Source: Ameyamaea chiangmaiensis
GTDB taxonomy: Bacteria > Pseudomonadota > Alphaproteobacteria > Acetobacterales > Acetobacteraceae
Length of the DNA stretch: 64,000 bases
Direction of reading: 5' to 3'
NCBI RefSeq assembly: GCF_025995235.1
Contig: NZ_BAPT01000040.1
Coordinates: 186,001 to 250,000 of the forward strand
The notes below the pieces were generated by a model that worked only from the letters and a program-made list of their open reading frames with translations, was not told the DNA's origin and did not search any database. The stretch's first letter is position 1. Every line of letters starts with the position of its first letter. The position numbers and the translations under genes were made by a program. Of this stretch, positions 26,072 through 34,975 are shown piece by piece.

Positions 26072-26574
26072 GAATACCTTGAAATAGCTCGCTAAGTCGT
26101 AAGTTCGGCTATGGTCGTCGCCACAGTAATGCAGCGCCGTCGACTGCTGGCTACGATATCATGCGTGGGTGTCCCTACAGCCTCTTTTCTTGTGCCTCGT
26201 GCCGAAACCTCGTTTTCGTGGGGGTATCGGGAACAGACGGTCCGTGCACACGGTCTTTTCTGATAGGTCTTAGGGCGGCAAAATCGTGGTCCTTCAGCAC
26301 ATGTAATGGCTCACGGAGGTTTGCGGGTTGCACGAAGACTATCTCCCGCGGGGGAGATACTCCCGGACCGCTCGTGCGGTTACGCGGGCGAGCCGGCTCT
26401 CCTTACCGTCATTTCGCCGTCTACGCCTCAGACGTGTCTCTGAAAGTCGCCCGCGATCCGGTGGCCAGCAGGCCGGTGAACAGCTGACGGCCTCGCAGCC
26501 TGCGTGCGGCCGACGCCGATCCCGGTCGCCGCGTGATGACGTGCCACTCCGTATCGTTGCAGATTGGAGCGTCG
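26072..26574. other. 503-base stretch after tRNA-Ser with no supported gene
   Basis: This stretch looks lower in G+C than its surroundings, and its short open frames show no domain or convincing ribosome site. It contains a perfect 7-bp hairpin ATCTCCC-GCGG-GGGAGAT at 26341-26358, with no U-tract. No repeat of the tRNA 3' end and no integrase or transposase fragment was found by eye. It could be an untranslated remnant at an integration hotspot or hold an unrecognised small RNA. Confidence 0.4.
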
Positions 26575-27231
26575 TTATTTCAGGCGCGCGATATAGGATT
26601 CAATCTCCGCGCCGCCGGTGACGAGATCGGCGACGATTGCGTCTCGCGCGCCTGGCTCGTCGTGCCGCTCCAGTGCCTCCAGCGCCGCGCGATGTGAGGC
26701 AAAGCCGCCATAGTCGGGGCCGACACTCTCGTGGAAGAGTTTAAGGATCGGTCCCATGGACAGCCAGAGATTTTCGATCTGGCGCACTAGTATCGGCAGG
26801 CCCGATAACTCGTAGACGCCAAAATGGAACGCGCGATTAAGGCGTGCGACCCCCTCGTCGCGCGATCGGTTCCAGGAGTCCTCATAATCGCGCTGTATCG
26901 CGCGCAGTCGGACGATGTCGCCCGTGCGGGCATTGGCCGCGGCGCGTTCCGCCGCCAGACCTTCGAGGGCGATGCGAATGACGCGAAGCTCGCGATAACG
27001 CTCCAGCGTCACCTCAGGCACCACCACGAAGCGACCAGAGCGTAGCTCCAGCCCATGTTCACTGGTCAGACGCTGGCAGGCCTCGCGCACCGGCGTGATG
27101 CTGGTGCCCAGTCGCTCCGCCAGATCGCGCATGAGCAGCCGGGCGCCCGGGCGGAAGCCGCCTGCGATCAGTTCTTCACGCAGGGCGAGGTACGCCTGGT
27201 TCGAGAGACTGCCTTGGTCGAGACGCCGCAT
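26575..27231 (-). CDS. GntR-family regulator, FCD (FadR-like) type
   Basis: A repressor-type transcription factor of about 218 residues. The winged helix is N-terminal (SNQAYLALREELIAGGFRPG, LLMRDLAERLGTSITPVREA, LELRSGRFVVV), followed by an all-helical FCD ligand domain with its Asp/His metal residues in LNRAFHFGVYELSG and GFASHRAALEALERHD. Small acids are the usual FCD ligands. ATG 27231 is preferred; GTG 27270 would add 13 residues. It is divergent from the kinase-lyase-SDR operon and probably controls it through the palindrome at 27291-27309. Confidence 0.88.
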   Translation of the reverse strand: MRRLDQGSLSNQAYLALREELIAGGFRPGARLLMRDLAERLGTSITPVREACQRLTSEHGLELRSGRFVVVPEVTLERYRELRVIRIALEGLAAERAAANARTGDIVRLRAIQRDYEDSWNRSRDEGVARLNRAFHFGVYELSGLPILVRQIENLWLSMGPILKLFHESVGPDYGGFASHRAALEALERHDEPGARDAIVADLVTGGAEIESYIARLK

Positions 27232-27279
27232 GGGACGTTCGTGCCTGTTTCCGACGTGCCCGGCAAGCACGGAAAGCCA

Positions 27280-27309
27280 TTGCTAAACCGAATTTATAAG
27301 TTATAAATT
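27280..27309 (+). promoter_or_regulatory. Promoter overlapped by a perfect 9-1-9 palindromic operator
   Basis: AATTTATAA (27291-27299), G, TTATAAATT (27301-27309) is a perfect palindrome. On the plus strand TTGCTA (27280-27285) and TATAAA (27302-27307) form a good sigma-70 promoter with a 16-base spacer, and the -10 element lies inside the palindrome. A repressor bound there would block transcription of the kinase operon. The divergent GntR protein is the obvious candidate. The A/T-only half-site contrasts with the high-GC surroundings. Confidence 0.75.
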
Positions 27310-27355
27310 GATCGTCTCCGGATCGGGACAATTGCCAGTAACGAGTTTGCTTTCC

Positions 27356-28420
27356 ATGAAGCGCGACGACCTGTTTTCGACCGCCATCGCACAGCTGACC
27401 TCCGCGCCCCCCGCCATCCCTTCGGACAGCGTTCGGCGTGCCGTTGCCGACCGTTATGGGCTGGAGGTTTCGCTTTCACCTCTTCCCGGCGAGAGGGATC
27501 TCAATTTTCAGGCGACGGCGCGCAACGGCGACCGCTTTGCGCTCAAGATCATCAACGCGAACGAAACGGCCGGGGAAACCGCGCTGCTGACCGCGATCAT
27601 GACCCATGTCGATACCGGTGACGTTCCGGTCGCGCCCGTCATTCGTGATCGCGACGGCCGCGCCGATACGGTCCTGACACACAACGACCAGACATGGCGG
27701 ATGCGACTGGTCGGGTGGCTGGATGGCCTGCCTCTGGCCGAGGCGCCCGCCTCGCTCGCGCTGTGCCGCGATACCGGACGCCAGATCGCGCGTGTCGCGA
27801 CGCGCCTGCGCTCGCTCGGGACAGACACCTCCGCGTCTCGGCGCCGAATCCTGTGGGATTCAAGTCGTGTCGATGAACTCGCCGACTTTGCCATCCACAT
27901 CGGCGATCCGCATCGCCGGACGCACGTCCTGGCGTTTCTCGCACATTTCGCGTCCCTGCGCCGCGCCGGGATCGACGGGCTTAGGCGCCAGGTCATTCAT
28001 AACGACTACAACGCGTCCAACATAACCGTCGTGGCAACCGACCCCACGCGCGTCGCGGGATTGGTGGATTTCGGTGATGCCTGCGAGGCGCCGCTGGTGA
28101 ACGAACTGGCGGTCGCGGCGTCCTACCAGATGTGCGCTCCGGAAGGTCCGATCGCGTCTCTCGCTGCCATGGCGGCGGGGTTTCACGCCGTCACGCCCTT
28201 GACCGGCCCCGAGATCGAGATGCTGCTGCCGCTTGTGCAGGCCAGACTTGCGACCCGGCTCATCCTTGGTGAATGGCGCGCGTCGCTGTTTCCCGACAAT
28301 GTAGCCTACATTCGACGCAGTATCGACAAGGCGGTCGCGCTATTCGACCAACTTCGAACCCTGTCCGACGGCACGCCACACGTGCGCGCGGCCCTTGCAG
28401 CGGAGCACGACCTGTCATGA
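27356..28420 (+). CDS. APH/choline-kinase-fold small-molecule kinase, hydroxylysine-kinase-like
   Basis: A kinase of about 354 residues with the aminoglycoside phosphotransferase fold. Residues (from ATG 27356): GERDLNFQ nucleotide loop near 45-52, ATP Lys in FALKI (64), catalytic HNDYNASN (H215, D217, N222) and the metal Asp in GLVDFGD (238). The GERD-x-NF form, together with the class-III PLP enzyme next door, resembles hydroxylysine kinase (HYKK) rather than antibiotic kinases. The substrate is probably an amino alcohol or hydroxy amino acid; this is inferred from context. No strong ribosome site is seen; an upstream TTG at 27308 lies in the operator and is unlikely. It overlaps the next gene by 4 bases (ATGA). 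Confidence 0.82.
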   Translation: MKRDDLFSTAIAQLTSAPPAIPSDSVRRAVADRYGLEVSLSPLPGERDLNFQATARNGDRFALKIINANETAGETALLTAIMTHVDTGDVPVAPVIRDRDGRADTVLTHNDQTWRMRLVGWLDGLPLAEAPASLALCRDTGRQIARVATRLRSLGTDTSASRRRILWDSSRVDELADFAIHIGDPHRRTHVLAFLAHFASLRRAGIDGLRRQVIHNDYNASNITVVATDPTRVAGLVDFGDACEAPLVNELAVAASYQMCAPEGPIASLAAMAAGFHAVTPLTGPEIEMLLPLVQARLATRLILGEWRASLFPDNVAYIRRSIDKAVALFDQLRTLSDGTPHVRAALAAEHDLS

Positions 28421-29685
28421 CGTCCAACGCCCATCTGCTCGAGCGCCGCCGGCGTCTGCTCGGGGGCGCCTATCGCCTGTTCTACACCGAGCCGGTGCAC
28501 CTCGTATCGGGCTCGGGCGTATGGCTGCGCGATTCTGATGGCAAGACTTATCTCGATGCCTACAACAATGTCGCGTCGGTCGGGCATTGCCATCCGCTGG
28601 TGGTCGAGGCCCTGGCGACGCAGGCCGCCACGCTGAACACACACACACGCTACCTGCACGAAGCCGTTCTGCTGTATGCGGAACGGCTGCTCGAACTGAT
28701 GCCCGACGCGCTGGGCAATGTGATGTTCACCTGCACCGGCAGCGAGGCGAACGACCTTGCCCTGCGTGCCGCGAAGGTTTTTACCGGTGGCACGGGCATC
28801 ATCATCACGAAACATGCCTATCACGGCGTCACGGAACTGACTGCTGGTCTGTCGCCGTCGCTTGGGGCCGGGGCTCCGCCGGCACACGACGTCTATTTCG
28901 TGTCGGCGCCCGACCCCCTCCACGATGGAAACGCCGACGGCACCCTGTTCGCATCGAATGTTCGCGCGGCACTCGAACGCATGCGCGCCGACGGTGTGAC
29001 GCCCTGCGCGTTGTTGGTCGATACCATTTTCTCGTCCGACGGAATCCAGCCTTTTCCACGTGGAGCTTTGCGCCTGGCCGCCGATGAAATGCGCGCGGCC
29101 GGCGGCGTTTTCATCGCGGACGAGGTGCAGGCCGGTGTCGGTCGTACGGGCACGCATATGTGGGGCTTCGCGCGCCATGGCGTGGTGCCCGACCTTGTGA
29201 CCATGGGCAAGCCGCTCGGGGATGGACACCCGATCGGCGCGGTCGCCGCGCGGCCGGCGATTTTCGATATGTTCGGTGACAAGGCGCGCTATTTCAACAC
29301 ATTTGGCGGCAATCCCGTCTCGGCCCGCGTGGGCCTTGCGGTGCTGGATGTCATCCGGGACGAGGGGTTGCTGGAAAACGCGGCGACCGTCGGGGCTGCC
29401 ATGGAGCAGGCGGTCCGGTTTCTGCAGTCCCGCGAGGCGTGCATCGCCGATGTCAGAGCCGCGGGCCTTTATCTCGGCGCGGAGATCGTGGATACGGCGA
29501 CCGGCGCGCCAGACGCGGTGCGGGCGGCGGCGATCGTCAACGCGATGCGCGCCGACGGTGTTCTGATCAGCAACAGTGGCCCGGCGGGCAATGTTCTCAA
29601 GATCAGGCCGCCCCTGTGCTTTTCGCTGCACAATGTCGATAGACTGGCATCGTGTCTCGAGAGCAGCATTGCCATGTCCGCCTGA
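28417..29685 (+). CDS. Class-III PLP enzyme, amino-alcohol-phosphate phospho-lyase-like
   Basis: A fold-type I PLP enzyme of 422 residues. Key residues: GSEAND (108-113), the PLP-ring Asp in FIADEVQAGVGRTG (D235), and the Schiff-base Lys in VTMGKPLGDGHPIGAV (K265). The MGKP-x-G-x-GHP form is characteristic of the AGXT2L group (ethanolamine-phosphate and 5-phosphohydroxylysine phospho-lyases), which release phosphate and ammonia from a phosphorylated amine to give an aldehyde. A plain aminotransferase is the alternative. Coupling to a kinase through an ATGA overlap supports the lyase reading. The substrate is unknown. Confidence 0.82.
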   Translation: MTSNAHLLERRRRLLGGAYRLFYTEPVHLVSGSGVWLRDSDGKTYLDAYNNVASVGHCHPLVVEALATQAATLNTHTRYLHEAVLLYAERLLELMPDALGNVMFTCTGSEANDLALRAAKVFTGGTGIIITKHAYHGVTELTAGLSPSLGAGAPPAHDVYFVSAPDPLHDGNADGTLFASNVRAALERMRADGVTPCALLVDTIFSSDGIQPFPRGALRLAADEMRAAGGVFIADEVQAGVGRTGTHMWGFARHGVVPDLVTMGKPLGDGHPIGAVAARPAIFDMFGDKARYFNTFGGNPVSARVGLAVLDVIRDEGLLENAATVGAAMEQAVRFLQSREACIADVRAAGLYLGAEIVDTATGAPDAVRAAAIVNAMRADGVLISNSGPAGNVLKIRPPLCFSLHNVDRLASCLESSIAMSA

Positions 29686-29718
29686 CCCCACCTCACTGTC
29701 TGATCTGGAACGCGCATC

Positions 29719-30477
29719 ATGTCTGAATCATCGTCGTCTATGGCACATCGTCCCGTGATGCTTCTGACGGGTGCAAGCCGTGGTATCGGGCATGCGACCG
29801 TCAAGCGCTTCCAGGCTGAGGGCTGGCGTATTCTGACCGTCTCGCGACAGCCATTTTCAGAAGAGTGCCGTTGGCCAAATGCCCGGGAAAGTCACCTCCA
29901 GGCCAATCTGGACGACCCCCGCGATGTCGAGCGGCTGATAGAGGAAGTCAAGCGACGCCTGCCGGAAGGGAAACTTCATGCGTTGGTCAACAACGCTGGC
30001 ATCTCCCCCAAACTGCCCGACGGCGGCCGTATGGGAGTGAGAGACACGACGCCCGAGACGTGGCTGAGCGTGTTCAACGTCAATCTGTTCGCGATCGCTG
30101 AACTCGGTCGTAGTCTTTTTCAGGAATTGAAGGCTGCACAAGGGACAATCGTCAATGTGACGTCCATCGTCGGCAGCCGCGTGCACCCTTTCGCGGGGCC
30201 CGCCTATGCGTGTTCCAAGGCGGCTCTGGCCGCGCTTACACGTGAAATGGCACATGAGTTCGGTGCCCATGGCGTACGTGTCAACGCTATCGCCCCCGGC
30301 GAAATTGCAACCGCAATGCTGTCGCCGGGCACCGATGCGATCATCGATCAGCAAATCCCGATGCGACGTCTGGGTCTTCCGGCCGAAGTGGGCGAGACGA
30401 TTCTGTTCCTGTGCTCGCCCCAGTCATCTTATATCAACGGGGCGGAAATCCACATCAACGGTGGCCAACACGTCTAA
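29719..30477 (+). CDS. Short-chain dehydrogenase/reductase
   Basis: A 252-residue classical SDR. Cofactor motif TGASRGIG (17-24), NNAG (91-94), catalytic Ser149 in VNVTSIVG, Tyr163 and Lys167 in YACSK, and a C-terminal INGAEIHINGGQ. SRQ after the second strand suggests NADP(H) preference. It lies 33 bases after the PLP enzyme and is likely part of the same transcript. It may reduce or oxidise the aldehyde/ketone arising from the lyase step or prepare the alcohol substrate; this is inference. Confidence 0.88.
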   Translation: MSESSSSMAHRPVMLLTGASRGIGHATVKRFQAEGWRILTVSRQPFSEECRWPNARESHLQANLDDPRDVERLIEEVKRRLPEGKLHALVNNAGISPKLPDGGRMGVRDTTPETWLSVFNVNLFAIAELGRSLFQELKAAQGTIVNVTSIVGSRVHPFAGPAYACSKAALAALTREMAHEFGAHGVRVNAIAPGEIATAMLSPGTDAIIDQQIPMRRLGLPAEVGETILFLCSPQSSYINGAEIHINGGQHV

Positions 30478-30626
30478 GGGCCTTTCGTCCGGGCAGGAGC
30501 TTTCGCTCTTCGCCCTGTCGAGGCGCTACGTACAAAAAGGAGGGAACGGGTCGCCGCGCGACGCGTTTGCCCAGGACGGCACGAACCCCCGGGTCAGGGT
30601 GCCACGGGGATAGACGCTGACCAGGC

Positions 30627-31760
30627 ATGGGGATGTTGACTGTCTTGCGCTTTCTTGTGTTTGTTCTGCTGCTGGCAGTCGTCATCCTGAATTGGCTCTG
30701 GCCGTTGCCTTGGCCTCTGGCTGTAAAACTGCCTGTCGCCGTCGGCATCGTCGTGGCGTCACAATATCAGTTCTGGAGCAAGCTCTCTTCCGGGTCTGTC
30801 TTCGCTCCGGAGTTCCCAAGACCCGTGATCCTGCTCTTCAACTGGGCGGTCGGGACATTGCTCTTCCTGATGCTGGCCCAGTTGGGTCTCGATCTCGGGG
30901 CGCTGGTTATCGCGGTCGTACGGTGGCAGCCGGTTCATATCGGGACGGATGCGCGTTTGGCGGTTGGGGGAACGGCCGCACTCTTGAGCGCAGTTGGCGT
31001 TGCCAACGCCGTGCGGGTTCCGCCGATCCGCGATGTGCGTGTTGTCATACGTGGCTTGTCGCCGGAGTTTGACGGCTATCGGCTGCTTCAGTTGAGTGAC
31101 CTCCATCTCACGCGGCTTTTCCCCGCACGATGGGCGTCTGGCGTTGTGGACCGCGCCAATGCGGCGGATGCCGATCTGATCGTCGTGACCGGTGATTTCA
31201 TCGACGGGTCAGTGGCCATGCGCCGCACCGACATCGCGCCGCTCGCCCGACTGCACGCACATGACGGTGTCTTGGCCGTGCCCGGAAATCACGAGTATTT
31301 TTTCGATTATGCGGAGTGGATGCGCCACTTGTCCGCACTTGGGTTAACCATGCTGGAAAACCGTCACACGGTCATCACGCGTGGGGCCGCCCATCTGGTG
31401 ATCGCGGGTGTCACCGACCGATCGGCACGCCACCATGGCGTGCCGGAGCCAGATCTCACCGCGGCCCTGGCGGGGCGGCCGGTCGACGCACCGGTCGTGT
31501 TGCTTGATCACCAGCCGGGTGACGCCCGCGCCGCGGCCGCTCAGGGTGTGGCGCTTCAGCTTTCGGGCCACACACACGGTGGTATGATCCTCGGCCTCGA
31601 CCGCCTGGTGGCACGGGGCAATAAAGGTTTTGTCTCCGGGCGTTACGATGTCGGCGGCATTGTTCTGTACGTCAGCAACGGGACTGGCCTCTGGCCCGGT
31701 TTTGCACTGCGCCTCGGCGTGCCGTCCGAAATGACGCGCTTTCATCTGCGGGCCGGATAG
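30627..31760 (+). CDS. Membrane-anchored metallophosphoesterase (YaeI/YkuE-like)
   Basis: A 377-residue protein. The N-terminal about 135 residues carry four hydrophobic segments. The C-terminal calcineurin-type phosphoesterase domain has all metal motifs in order: LQLSDLHL, VVTGDFIDG, VPGNHEYFF, VLLDHQP and LSGHTHGG. Relatives include YkuE and YaeI; the natural substrate is unknown, with lipid-linked phosphates possible for YaeI-like members. ATG 30627 and ATG 30633 are both possible. The 149-base gap after the SDR shows no clear terminator. The 188 bases after its stop contain nothing recognisable. Confidence 0.88.
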   Translation: MGMLTVLRFLVFVLLLAVVILNWLWPLPWPLAVKLPVAVGIVVASQYQFWSKLSSGSVFAPEFPRPVILLFNWAVGTLLFLMLAQLGLDLGALVIAVVRWQPVHIGTDARLAVGGTAALLSAVGVANAVRVPPIRDVRVVIRGLSPEFDGYRLLQLSDLHLTRLFPARWASGVVDRANAADADLIVVTGDFIDGSVAMRRTDIAPLARLHAHDGVLAVPGNHEYFFDYAEWMRHLSALGLTMLENRHTVITRGAAHLVIAGVTDRSARHHGVPEPDLTAALAGRPVDAPVVLLDHQPGDARAAAAQGVALQLSGHTHGGMILGLDRLVARGNKGFVSGRYDVGGIVLYVSNGTGLWPGFALRLGVPSEMTRFHLRAG

Positions 31761-31948
31761 GCGGCGCGGACGAGACGCCATGTCCAAGACGGTGGCGCTC
31801 GCGACGTTCCAACAGAGAACAAGGCATCGATGGCGGTATTGCGATCGCTGTGGCGCTCGGCCCATCGCCTGCGCTGATACCGGACGGTCATGCCCTGATG
31901 ACAACGGTCCTTGCCCTGCTGCCGTCGTAACGCCGAGGCGAAAACTGA

Positions 31949-33352
31949 TCAGTCTGCGGGTGGCAAAAGTTTTCCGGGGTTGAGCAGGTTGGCGGGATCA
32001 AGGGCCGCCTTGATGGCGCGCATGACGTCCAGCGCGTTGGCGTCGTGCTCGCGCGTCATGAACATCTGCTTGGCCATGCCAATCCCGTGTTCGCCGCTGG
32101 CCGACCCACCGAGCGCCAGCGCGCGGGCGATGATCTGATGATCCAGCGCGACGGCCCGCTCGTATGCTCCGGGCTCGGGCGGGTAGAGGATCAGCGTGTG
32201 GAAATTGCCGTCGCCGACATGCCCCAGGATCGGCGCGACCAGCCCGGATGCGGCGATGTCGGCCTTGGCGCCCGTCATCAGCTCGGTCAGGCGCGAGATC
32301 GGCACGATGGCGTCGGTGGTCATGCACGACCAGCCGGGCCGATAGGCGGTACCGGCGAAGTACGCGGCATGGCGCGCCTTCCACAGGGCCAGCCGCTCGG
32401 CCTCGCTGGCCGACCAGCGGAAGTCGAACCCGCGATTGTCGTCGACGATGGCGCGCACGGTCTCGGCCTGTTCGCGCGTGGCGGTCGGCGTGCCATGGAA
32501 CTCGAAAAACAGCGAGGGCAGGGCGCGTAGACCGTCGAGCTTCGAATACCGGATGCAGGCGTCCATCTGCACCTCGTCGAGAAACTCCATCCGGCCGACC
32601 GGCAGTCCGGACTGCATCACCATCACGGCGGTGTCGATCGCGTCCGACAGGGTCTCGAACTGGCATGTCGCGCCGACGACGGATTCCGGAATGCCGTGCA
32701 GACGCAACTGGATTTCTGTAATAATTCCCAAAGTGCCTTCCGAGCCGATGAACAAATGCGTCAGGTCATAACCCGTGGATGACTTGCGCACGCTGCCGCC
32801 GGTGCGCAGCACACGACCATCGACCGTGACGACGGTCAGACCCGAGACGTTTTCGGCGATCGTGCCATAGCGCACCGCGCCGGTCCCGGACGCGCGGGTC
32901 GCGCACATGCCGCCGATCGTGGCCTCTCCACCCGGATCGACGGCGAAAAACAGCCCCATGTCGCGCAGGTCGTGGTTCAGCGCCTGACGCGTGACGCCCG
33001 CTTCGACGCGGCACGTCATGTCCTCGGGACGCATCTCGATCACGCGGGTCATGCGCGACAGGTCGAGACTGACACCGCCGCGTAGCGGTGTGGTCTGGCC
33101 CTCCAGCGAGGTGCCCCCGCCAAAGGCTGTGACGGCGATGCCGCGCGTGGAACATTCCCGGAGCACACGGGCGACCTCATTGGTCGTTTCCGCGAAGATC
33201 ACGAGCTCGGGCTGCAGCGTCGCGTCGGGCGAGCGCCAGCCTTCGCCGTGGCTGTGCTGTTCGCGCACGACGCTGTTGGCGGTCAGCCGGTCGCCGAAAT
33301 GCGGCGCCAAGGCGGTCGCGAGACGTTCGATCGGTTTGGCGGTCTCAGGCAA
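31949..33352 (-). CDS. FAD-linked D-2-hydroxyacid dehydrogenase (D-lactate dehydrogenase/GlcD family)
   Basis: A flavoprotein of about 467 residues. The PCMH-type FAD-binding domain is N-terminal (VTAFGGGTSLEGQTTPLRGG, STGYDLTHLFIGSEGTLGII), and the C-terminal cap carries GHVGDGNFHTLI, SGEHGIGMAK and DPANLLNPGK. The family oxidises D-lactate, glycolate or D-2-hydroxyglutarate and passes electrons to quinone or cytochrome c; no Fe-S subunit is nearby, which favours a single-subunit D-lactate dehydrogenase. TTG 33352 is chosen as start because AGAAGGGA lies 9 bases upstream and the family N-terminus begins there; ATG 33469 would add 39 unconserved residues. Confidence 0.88.
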   Translation of the reverse strand: MPETAKPIERLATALAPHFGDRLTANSVVREQHSHGEGWRSPDATLQPELVIFAETTNEVARVLRECSTRGIAVTAFGGGTSLEGQTTPLRGGVSLDLSRMTRVIEMRPEDMTCRVEAGVTRQALNHDLRDMGLFFAVDPGGEATIGGMCATRASGTGAVRYGTIAENVSGLTVVTVDGRVLRTGGSVRKSSTGYDLTHLFIGSEGTLGIITEIQLRLHGIPESVVGATCQFETLSDAIDTAVMVMQSGLPVGRMEFLDEVQMDACIRYSKLDGLRALPSLFFEFHGTPTATREQAETVRAIVDDNRGFDFRWSASEAERLALWKARHAAYFAGTAYRPGWSCMTTDAIVPISRLTELMTGAKADIAASGLVAPILGHVGDGNFHTLILYPPEPGAYERAVALDHQIIARALALGGSASGEHGIGMAKQMFMTREHDANALDVMRAIKAALDPANLLNPGKLLPPAD

Positions 33353-33498
33353 GGCTGTGGTCCCTTCTGCGGCGCGATCCGGCGGTGACCCCGCATACAG
33401 GCGGTGTCCGGTGCCGTCCAGCGGTCCGGACGCTTGCCAGCACGGCAATGCCGGTGGAACATGCCGCATCGTAACGACTGCAGTGCGGAGTGATACGG

Positions 33499-34944
33499 GT
33501 GCGTACCGACATAGCCGACTCCCAAGGCGATGCGGCCCGGCGGGTGATGTCCCTTGAGGCCCACACGATCTACCCCATTCCGCACTCGGAGCGGCATGGC
33601 CGCACGCGTGATCTGTTCACCGTGTGGTTCGGCTGCAACCTGATGATGCTGACCGTCGCCACCGGCGCTTTGGGCACCACGGTGTTTGGGTTGCCGCTGC
33701 TCTGGGCGATCGGGGCATCGACATTGGGGATGGTGGTCGGCGGCGTCTTCATGGCGTTGCACGCGGCTCAGGGCCCCCGGCTGGGTGTGCCCCAGATGGT
33801 CCAGACGCGCGGGCAGTTCGGCTCCTGGGGGGCTGCGCCGATCGTAATGATGATGGTCCTGATGTATGTGGGCTTCGCCGCCTCGAACTGCGTGCTGGGG
33901 GGGCAGTCGCTGCAGCTCGCGGTGCCGGCCATCAGCCGCGATCAGGGTATCCTGCTGATCGTGGCTTCGACCATCCTGCCCGCGTTGCTGGGCTATAACG
34001 CCATTCACGCGGCCGCGCGCCTGACGACGTGGTTTGGGGGGGCGGCCATCCTGTACTGCCTGTGGCGGGCGACCGCCCTGTTACCGCTGTCCGCATGGAC
34101 GGCCGGGCAGGTGACGATGACCGGCCTGCTGGGCAGTGTCTCGACCGGTGCGTTGTGGCAGATTGCCTACGCGCCCTACGTGTCCGACGCGTCGCGCTAT
34201 CTGCGCGCGGATCAGTCGGGGGTGCGGGCCTCGTTCTGGGCCAGCTACGGCGGCAGCGTGCTCGGCTCCCTGTTGCCGACGATCCTGGGCGCGGAACTGG
34301 GCCTGATGGCGGGTCACGGCGATCTGGCGCATACGCTGGGCTGGGTGTCCGGCCCGTTCAGCCTGCCGGTCGTCGTCGTCATGTCGTTTTCAATCGCCAT
34401 CGCCAATGCGGTGAATGTCTATTGCGGCACGCTGTCGACGATCACGGTCGTGCAGACGTTCGTGTCCCGCTGGCGCGCCGGGCTGGCAGCACGTGTCGTC
34501 GTCACGCTGGGCCTGACCGGCCTGGCCGCGTATCTGTCGCTGGCGATGGCGGATAATTTCCTCCATTCCTACACGGCATTTCTCGAACTTTTGATGGCGG
34601 TGATGGTCCCGTGGACTGCCATCAATCTGATCGATTACTACGTGGTGTGCCACGGGTCGTATGATGTGGACGCCTTTTTCGCCAGGGGCGGGGGGATTTA
34701 CGGGCGCTGGAACGTCTCCGCACTCCTGTCCTATGCCGTGGGTATTGCCTGTCAGATACCCTTTTTGTCCACGCCACTCTATGTCGGGCCGATCGCGCGC
34801 CGCCTGGCCGGGGCCGATATCTCGTGGGCCGTGGGGCTGCTGGTGACGACGCCGGTCTATCTTCTGGCCGTGCGTGTGCTTGATCGGTCGCGTGGCGCGC
34901 CTACACTCGCCTCCCCGATATCCCGGGCGTCCTGCACGCCCTGA
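33499..34944 (+). CDS. NCS1-family nucleobase/cytosine permease
   Basis: An inner-membrane transporter of about 481 residues with 12 hydrophobic segments, belonging to the nucleobase:cation symporter-1 family (cytosine, allantoin, hydantoin and related compounds). Supporting stretches: RDLFTVWFGCNLMMLTVATG, GPRLGVPQMVQTRGQFGSWG, YVSDASRYLRAD, and VPWTAINLIDYYVVCHGSYD. GTG 33499 with GGAG at 33487-33490 is preferred over GTG 33490. It is divergent from the dehydrogenase and upstream of DUF1028 and MFS genes, so the imported compound may be processed by the DUF1028 protein. Confidence 0.88.
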   Translation: MRTDIADSQGDAARRVMSLEAHTIYPIPHSERHGRTRDLFTVWFGCNLMMLTVATGALGTTVFGLPLLWAIGASTLGMVVGGVFMALHAAQGPRLGVPQMVQTRGQFGSWGAAPIVMMMVLMYVGFAASNCVLGGQSLQLAVPAISRDQGILLIVASTILPALLGYNAIHAAARLTTWFGGAAILYCLWRATALLPLSAWTAGQVTMTGLLGSVSTGALWQIAYAPYVSDASRYLRADQSGVRASFWASYGGSVLGSLLPTILGAELGLMAGHGDLAHTLGWVSGPFSLPVVVVMSFSIAIANAVNVYCGTLSTITVVQTFVSRWRAGLAARVVVTLGLTGLAAYLSLAMADNFLHSYTAFLELLMAVMVPWTAINLIDYYVVCHGSYDVDAFFARGGGIYGRWNVSALLSYAVGIACQIPFLSTPLYVGPIARRLAGADISWAVGLLVTTPVYLLAVRVLDRSRGAPTLASPISRASCTP

Positions 34945-34975
34945 TGTCCCGTTACAGCGCCCTCAAGGAATTATC

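Noticed and set aside
26161..26487. A 108-residue open frame after tRNA-Ser
   Set aside because: No ribosome site, no domain, odd Cys/Ser/Arg composition and no conservation recognised; it is treated as part of the gene-free stretch.
27356..28420. Aminoglycoside resistance kinase
   Set aside because: The fold is shared, but the GERD-x-NF loop and coupling to a class-III PLP enzyme indicate a metabolic kinase.
26072..31000. Integrative element with attL/attR and an integrase at tRNA-Ser
   Set aside because: No integrase, transposase or repeat of the tRNA 3' end could be found by eye; only position and composition hint at transfer.
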